Of a stretch of 50,448 bases of DNA, positions 44,460 through 50,448 are shown piece by piece. The stretch spans positions 1-50,448 of the forward strand of contig JACQZS010000162.1 in NCBI GenBank assembly GCA_016213725.1. The letters are read 5' to 3'. A model generated the notes under the pieces. It ran no database searches. It saw only the letters and a list, made by a program, of their open reading frames with translations, and was not told where the DNA came from. The DNA is from Acidobacteriota bacterium. Its GTDB lineage: Bacteria; Acidobacteriota; Terriglobia; Bryobacterales; Bryobacteraceae. Position numbers and translations under genes: made by a program. How positions within the stretch are numbered: the stretch's first letter is position 1; every line of letters starts with the position of its first letter.

Positions 44460-45134
44460 CTACTTACGGCGCCGAAGCCGCCAGGCTCCAACGAGGAGAG
44501 CGCCCAGGAGGGGGAGCGCCTGCGCCGGCTCAGGAACCTCAGCGGCGGTCTGAAGGTCGAGGCTCCAGTCACGGATCGTGCCCGTGTCGAGGTGGCTTAG
44601 ATCGTAAATAGTGAGGCGCCAAGTGCCGGCGGCCGGTTGTCCGTTGAAGAAATCGGAGAACGGGCTCTCCGTGCTCACGAACGGAACCCCCGTAGGGTAG
44701 TAGTCGCCTGGAGCGAGCGTTGCACCCGCCGTCCAGGGGTTTCCGGAGAAGTCATTGTTGAACCGATAGGTTCCACTCAGGTCGGTGCTGTTTCCAACAC
44801 CCGCGGCTGTAAGTGCGCCGGGGCGGAAAAGGAAAGTAGCACCGCTGTAGCCGACGTGCGTAAGCGCAATCTGGAGGTCGCCAACCCAGGTGTGCGAGAT
44901 GTTGCCTAGGGTCACGGTGACGTTGTTTCCGGAAGCCGCGATGGAGCCCGGATCCAGGATCGTGATGTCGGACGTGAACTGGCCGGGGATTCCCGGGCCA
45001 ACCTGGCAGTTTCCGGCAGAGCAGTCTGGGATACTCCCGCCGGCGCCGGACGCCGAGATTGTCGCCCCGGACAATGCCGCCATGGTGCACATGGCGAGTA
45101 AAGCGGGTATTCCCGCACGATTGAGAACCGTCAT
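44460..45134 (-). CDS. PEP-CTERM protein with P-domain-like beta-sandwich (copy 2)
   Basis: A 224-residue paralogue of the preceding gene, sharing the same order of blocks: signal peptide ending ALSGATISASGAGG, VTVTLGNISHTWVGDLQIALTHVGY, GTYRFNNDFSGNPW, FSDFFNGQPAAGTWRLTIYDLSHLDTG, and EVPEPAQALPLLGALLVGAWRLRRRK. Identity with copy 1 looks high by eye, suggesting a tandem duplication. The ATG at 45134 has GGAGGAGAG upstream; the frame is open to 46250 only through the shadow of the acyltransferase gene. Both copies have a TCTACCA motif 50-70 bases before the ATG. Confidence 0.83.
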   Translation of the reverse strand: MTVLNRAGIPALLAMCTMAALSGATISASGAGGSIPDCSAGNCQVGPGIPGQFTSDITILDPGSIAASGNNVTVTLGNISHTWVGDLQIALTHVGYSGATFLFRPGALTAAGVGNSTDLSGTYRFNNDFSGNPWTAGATLAPGDYYPTGVPFVSTESPFSDFFNGQPAAGTWRLTIYDLSHLDTGTIRDWSLDLQTAAEVPEPAQALPLLGALLVGAWRLRRRK

Positions 45135-45286
45135 GAGTCTCTCCTCCTCTTTCGGCTGGAAGCCCAGTCCAAGATTGACAGATTGGTAGAGCATATCACG
45201 AAAAGGCCAATAGATAGGAGAAGAAAAACGCGATATCTGAGTTCCTGCATGGGCGGCAGGTTGCCGGGCGATCTCTAAACTCTGGC

Positions 45287-46378
45287 CTAGACCTTGAGAT
45301 ACCAGCCCTTGCGGTGCATGACGTAGGCGAAGAAATAGACAAAGAGTGTGTATGCCACGGCATAGAGGGCGGAGGCCGTGTTGGGGGAGGCGAGCGGGGC
45401 GAAGACCGCCTGATAGATGGCCTTTTGCCAGTGGGTGAGGTCGAGGATGGAGGAGAGCAGTTCGGCGAACATGTAGACGGCGATGGCGTTCATGCCGAAG
45501 ATGATGAAGGGCCGCGCCCAGCGGCGGTAGCCGAGGTGGTCGACGAACCAGAGCGAGAGGGCGAAGAGGATGAAGTCCAGCCCGCCCATGAAGAGGGCGA
45601 AGGAGCTGGTCCAGAGCTTCTTGTTGATGGGCAGCCAGGTGTCGCAAACGAGTCCGGCGGCGAGGAGGAGCGTGCCGGCGACGAACATCCAGACGACGCG
45701 TTCCTGGATCTCCTTCTTCATGCGGAGGATGTGGCCTGCCATGACGCCGAGCAGGGCGGTGGCGAGGGCGGGGAGGGTGGAGACGATGCCCTCGGGGTCC
45801 CAGGTGACGGTGTGGCGGTAATTGTGGCTGCCGAGGACGAGATTGTCGACGTAGTGGGCGAGGTTGCCTTCGACGTCGAGGCGGCCGGGGCCGTAGCCGG
45901 GAACAGGCACGAGCGTCATCAACATCCAGTAAGACGCGAGGAGGCCGAGGATCCAGAGGATCTGGCCGCGGATCTTCGTGGTGAGGTAGATGGCGGAGGC
46001 GAGCAGGTAGCAGATGGCGATTCGCTGGAGAACGCCGAGCAAGCGCATGGTGGGGAGGTGGAAGTAGGGGAAGGCGTAGACGACGAGGCCGAGCGTGTAG
46101 ATGACGGCGGCGCGGCGGACGACGTTGCGGAACAGATCGGCCTTGGAGGCTCCGGCGGCGACGCGTTTGGCGAGGGAGAGGGTGATGGCGACGCCGACGA
46201 TCCAGAGGAAGGAGGGGAAGACGACATCGGTGAGGGTCCAGCCGTGCCATGCGGCGTGTTCGAGCGGGCCGTAGACGTGGGAGCCGTCGCCGGCGTCGTT
46301 CACAAGGACCATGAAGGCGATGGTGGCGCCGCGGAAGGCGTCCAGGGAGACGAGGCGGGGGGAGGTGGATTCAGCCAT
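45287..46378 (-). CDS. HGSNAT-like multipass acyltransferase (DUF5009-type)
   Basis: A 363-residue polytopic membrane protein of the heparan-alpha-glucosaminide N-acetyltransferase-like family, which transfers acetyl groups onto a glycan amine at the membrane. RLVSLDAFRGATIAFMVLVND is the conserved N-terminal block. LEHAAWHGWTLTDVVFPSFLWIVG follows, with the conserved His. About ten transmembrane segments are expected. The ATG at 46378 is two bases after the LolC/E-like gene stop (TAAacATG), so the genes are co-transcribed. Substrate is unknown; a peptidoglycan or surface-glycan amine is inferred. Confidence 0.85.
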   Translation of the reverse strand: MAESTSPRLVSLDAFRGATIAFMVLVNDAGDGSHVYGPLEHAAWHGWTLTDVVFPSFLWIVGVAITLSLAKRVAAGASKADLFRNVVRRAAVIYTLGLVVYAFPYFHLPTMRLLGVLQRIAICYLLASAIYLTTKIRGQILWILGLLASYWMLMTLVPVPGYGPGRLDVEGNLAHYVDNLVLGSHNYRHTVTWDPEGIVSTLPALATALLGVMAGHILRMKKEIQERVVWMFVAGTLLLAAGLVCDTWLPINKKLWTSSFALFMGGLDFILFALSLWFVDHLGYRRWARPFIIFGMNAIAVYMFAELLSSILDLTHWQKAIYQAVFAPLASPNTASALYAVAYTLFVYFFAYVMHRKGWYLKV

Positions 46379-46380
46379 GT

Positions 46381-47600
46381 TTATTCGTAGCGCAGGGTCT
46401 CTACCGGGGTGATGGTGGTGGCGGCGCGGGCCGGATACAAGCTTGCCAGAAAAGCGACGCCGAGCGCAGCAGCGGCGATCCAAAGGGCGTCGGCGGGGCG
46501 CGGTTCAAAGGGCACGTAGGCGAGCGAATAGATCTCTTCATCCAAAGAGATCCAGTGGAAGTGTCCGGCGAGGTAGCTGAGGGTGTATCCGGCGACGAGG
46601 CCGATGACGACGCCGGCGGCGGCGATCATGAGGCCCTGGGTGACGAAGATGCGCGCCACCTGGCGGCGGCGGGCGCCCATGGACATGAGAACGGCGATGT
46701 CGCGGCGCTTTTCCATGACGCCCATGAAGAGCGCGGTGAGAATGTTCAGCGCGGCCACCAGCTGGATGAGGGAGATGGTGACCAGGGAGACGGCGCGCTC
46801 CATCTTCAAGGCGTTGAGCAGCTGCCGGTTCTGCTCCATCCAGTGGGTGGCGCCGAGCCCAGCGCCGGCGGCGGCTTCGGCGGCCTTGGCGACGGCCGGC
46901 GCGGACTCCACGTCGTTCAGTTTGAGTTCGATGGCGTTGACAACGTCGGGCGTGGAAAAGACGCGCTGGGCGTTTTCCACCGTGGTGAAGGCGAACTGGT
47001 TGTCGAGGTCGTAGAAGCCGGACTCGAAGAGCGCGGCCACGCGGAAGCGGAACTCCTTGGGCCGGATGCCAAAGGGGGTCATCTCGCCCTGGGGGGAGAG
47101 CAGCCGCACGACGTCTCCGGGGCGCATGCCGATGCGGCGCGCCAGCTGCGAGCCGAGCACGACGCCGGGCATTCCGCGCACGTTATCCAAGTCTCCGAGT
47201 TGACCGGCGCGGATGTGCGCGGCGAACTCGCGGGAGCCCAGCGGCATCCCCTTCAGCGTGGCCTCGGCCGACTGCAGCGGTCCGGAAGCCATCACCTTTC
47301 CATAGAGCGCCGGCGACGATTCCCGCACGCCGCTCAGGCCGCCCAGTTTCGAGGCGAGCTGGCGCCAGTTCGAGATGCCCGTGGAAGGCTCCTTTTCGAG
47401 CAGCACCACGTGCGGCGTGGCGCCCAGCAGGCTGGACTGCAGCGAGGAGCGGAAGCCGTTGTTGATGGCGAGGGCGATGACCAGCGCCATGACGCCCGCG
47501 GCCACGCCCAGCACCGACACGCCGGTCACCAGCGAGAGCACCGCCTGGCGGTGCTTCGCCCTGAGGTAGCGCGCGGCGACGAACGTCTCGAAGGCTTGGG

Positions 47601-47604
<4 letters not shown>
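46381..47604 (-). CDS. LolC/LolE-like ABC permease (FtsX family)
   Basis: A 407-residue permease with one N-terminal transmembrane helix ([21 protein letters not shown], about 22-42), a large periplasmic loop (about 45-270), and three C-terminal helices. [39 protein letters not shown] is the FtsX/MacB hallmark, so this is a lipoprotein-releasing or MacB-type permease. No LolD ATPase is next to it, so the ATPase must be elsewhere. The start is GTG at 47604, overlapping the lysS stop as GTGA; an earlier GTG at 47628 is possible. Confidence 0.88.
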
Positions 47605-49109
<1,505 letters not shown>

Positions 49110-49149
49110 GAGCAACTCCTAGGGGGAACCTTCATTATAATGGGGTGGC

Positions 49150-49875
49150 TTGCAGTCCATCACCATTGTCATTCCGGCCTACAACGAGGAGAAGCGCCTA
49201 CCAGCCACTCTGCAAACCGTGCTCGGCTATCTGGACGGCAAGAGCCATACTTTCGCCGAAGTTCTGGTGGTAGACGACGGTTCGCGGGACGGCACGGCGG
49301 CGATTGTGGAGGCGCAATCCGCGTTGGATTCGCGAGTCCGGCTGTTGAAGAATCCGGGCAACCGCGGAAAGGGCTATGCGGTGCGCCACGGAATGCAGGA
49401 AGCGCGTGGCGAGTGGGTGCTGTTCAGCGATGCGGACCTGTCGGCGCCCATCGAAGAACTGGACAAGCTCGAAGCCGCGATTGAATTCGGCTCGGCCGAC
49501 GGAGCCATCGGATCCCGGGCGCTGGACCGCAAGCTGGTGGGCAAGCGCCAGTCGGTATTCCGCGAGTTCAGCGGCCGCCTGTTCAACCTGGCCATGCGGC
49601 TCGTCACCGGGCTGCCGTATCGCGACACGCAGTGCGGCTTCAAGATCTTCCGCCGGGACGTGGCGCGGGCGCTGGCCGCGGCCCAACAGTCCGACGGTTT
49701 CGGCTTCGACGTCGAGATTCTCTATATCGCCAAGAAGCGCCGCTTCCGCATTCTCGAAGTGCCGGTGCGCTGGTTCAATGTCGAGGGGACCAAGGTGTCG
49801 CTATGGAACGGCCTCGCGGCGTTCGCCGATCCGCTGCGGGTCCGCTGGAACGACATCAAAGGCTACTACCGCTAG
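49150..49875 (+). CDS. Family 2 glycosyltransferase (dolichyl-phosphate glucosyltransferase-like)
   Basis: A 241-residue GT2 enzyme. SITIVIPAYNEEKRLPAT and VLVVDDGSRDGTAAIV are the nucleotide-sugar site, LFSDADLSAPIEELD provides the DxD, and LVTGLPYRDTQCGFKIFRRDVA is characteristic of polyprenyl-phosphate glycosyltransferases. It has no C-terminal transmembrane pair, so it is the short cytosolic form. The start is TTG at 49150, with weak support. It is divergent from lysS and lies 9 bases before the GH95-like gene. Confidence 0.9.
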   Translation: MQSITIVIPAYNEEKRLPATLQTVLGYLDGKSHTFAEVLVVDDGSRDGTAAIVEAQSALDSRVRLLKNPGNRGKGYAVRHGMQEARGEWVLFSDADLSAPIEELDKLEAAIEFGSADGAIGSRALDRKLVGKRQSVFREFSGRLFNLAMRLVTGLPYRDTQCGFKIFRRDVARALAAAQQSDGFGFDVEILYIAKKRRFRILEVPVRWFNVEGTKVSLWNGLAAFADPLRVRWNDIKGYYR

Positions 49876-49884
49876 GAGTTTCCC

Positions 49885-50448
49885 GTGAAAAGACGCACCG
49901 CCCTGCAGGCCATCCTCGCTGGTGCCACGAGTTCTTTCGCCACGCCCGCCGATGCGAACCTCACGCTCTGGTTCGATGCGCCGGCAACGCATTTCACGCA
50001 ATCCCTGCCGATCGGGAACGGCCGGCTGGGTGCGATGCTGTTCGGCGGGATTGCCGAAGAGAGGATCGTGCTGAACGAGATCTCCCTGTGGTCCGGCTCC
50101 AGACAGGATGCGGACCGGCCGGGCGCGTCCAAGGTGTTACCCGAGATCCGCCGGCTGCTGCTGGAGGGCAAGAACGCCGAGGCGGAAAAGCTTCTGGCCG
50201 CCAACTTCATCTGCCAGGGGGCGGGCTCCGGCCACGGGCGGGGCAAGGACGTGCCTTACGGCGCGTATCAGATTCTCGCCAACCTCAACCTGAAGTTCGA
50301 GGGTCACACAGACCCGCGCGGCTACCGCCGCGAACTCGATCTCTCCCGGGCGGTGGCCCGCGTCGAGTATGAAGCGAACGGCGTGAAGTACATGCGCGAG
50401 GCCTTCGCCAGCGCTCCGGATCAGGCCATTCTGCTGCGCCTCACCGCC
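49885..50448 (+). CDS. GH95-like alpha-L-fucosidase, 5' part only
   Basis: The window ends inside this gene, so only 188 codons are seen. The GTG start at 49885 has TAGGAG five to six bases upstream. A signal-like N-terminus (KRRTALQAILAGATSSFATP) is followed by LTLWFDAPATHFTQSLPIGNGRLGAMLFGG and ERIVLNEISLWSGS, the front of the family 95 glycoside hydrolase fold (1,2-alpha-L-fucosidase and related). Probably exported and a second glycan-degrading enzyme in the window. The catalytic residues lie beyond the end. Confidence 0.85.
   Translation, partial: MKRRTALQAILAGATSSFATPADANLTLWFDAPATHFTQSLPIGNGRLGAMLFGGIAEERIVLNEISLWSGSRQDADRPGASKVLPEIRRLLLEGKNAEAEKLLAANFICQGAGSGHGRGKDVPYGAYQILANLNLKFEGHTDPRGYRRELDLSRAVARVEYEANGVKYMREAFASAPDQAILLRLTA

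Overview
The window is a high-GC bacterial chromosome segment with about 47 protein genes and one tRNA. No phage, insertion sequence, CRISPR array or rRNA was seen. Several features together suggest an Acidobacteriota genome, perhaps the Bryobacter/Solibacter group. These are an Oar-like TonB receptor with a carboxypeptidase-regulatory N-terminus, PEP-CTERM surface proteins, many twin-arginine-tagged secreted enzymes, a split transketolase and an iduronate-type sulfatase. This placement is inference from gene content; no 16S or ribosomal phylogeny was possible.

Region by region. (1) 0-7.1 kb is an exported carbohydrate/lipid-processing block: a ceramidase-like protein, a Tat-tagged DegT-type aminotransferase, a glycosidase-like protein, a GntR regulator translationally coupled to a sulfatase, and a Tat-tagged mannonate-dehydratase-like protein. 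(2) 7.2-9.5 kb holds a divergent M48 metalloprotease and class V aminotransferase. (3) 9.57-15.26 kb is an RND efflux operon whose pump and TolC outer-membrane component are one 1466-residue reading frame, preceded by a quasi-palindrome that could be an operator. (4) 15.3-18.8 kb has a secreted fucose-isomerase-like protein, tRNA-Leu(UAG), an unknown protein, and a NarL-type regulator overlapping a short histidine kinase that lacks a recognisable ATP-binding domain. (5) 18.9-21.5 kb has split transketolase and a PEP-CTERM protein. (6) 21.7-29.7 kb is a housekeeping block: hemB, acylphosphatase, apt, ispE, prs, rplY, pth, rpsF, rpsR, rplI, then a HEAT/SEC-C protein. (7) 29.7-36.4 kb has the TonB-receptor-like protein, a PHP phosphoesterase, an unknown secreted protein and rsmI. 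(8) 36.5-43.45 kb has a tightly coupled ABC/HlyD/TolC export operon, followed by an M14 peptidase, a DinB-fold protein and a secreted PIG-L deacetylase. (9) 43.5-45.1 kb has tandem P-domain PEP-CTERM paralogues. (10) 45.3-50.4 kb has a lysS / LolC-E-like permease / HGSNAT-like acyltransferase operon, a glycosyltransferase and the start of a GH95-like fucosidase.

The strongest leads are the RND-TolC single-chain fusion and its upstream palindrome, the export operon with a non-canonical ABC ATPase, the kinase-less sensor overlapping a response regulator, the set of secreted enzymes whose relatives are cytosolic, and a G/C strand-composition flip near 6.3-6.8 kb. I did not find a clear new defence or mobile system.
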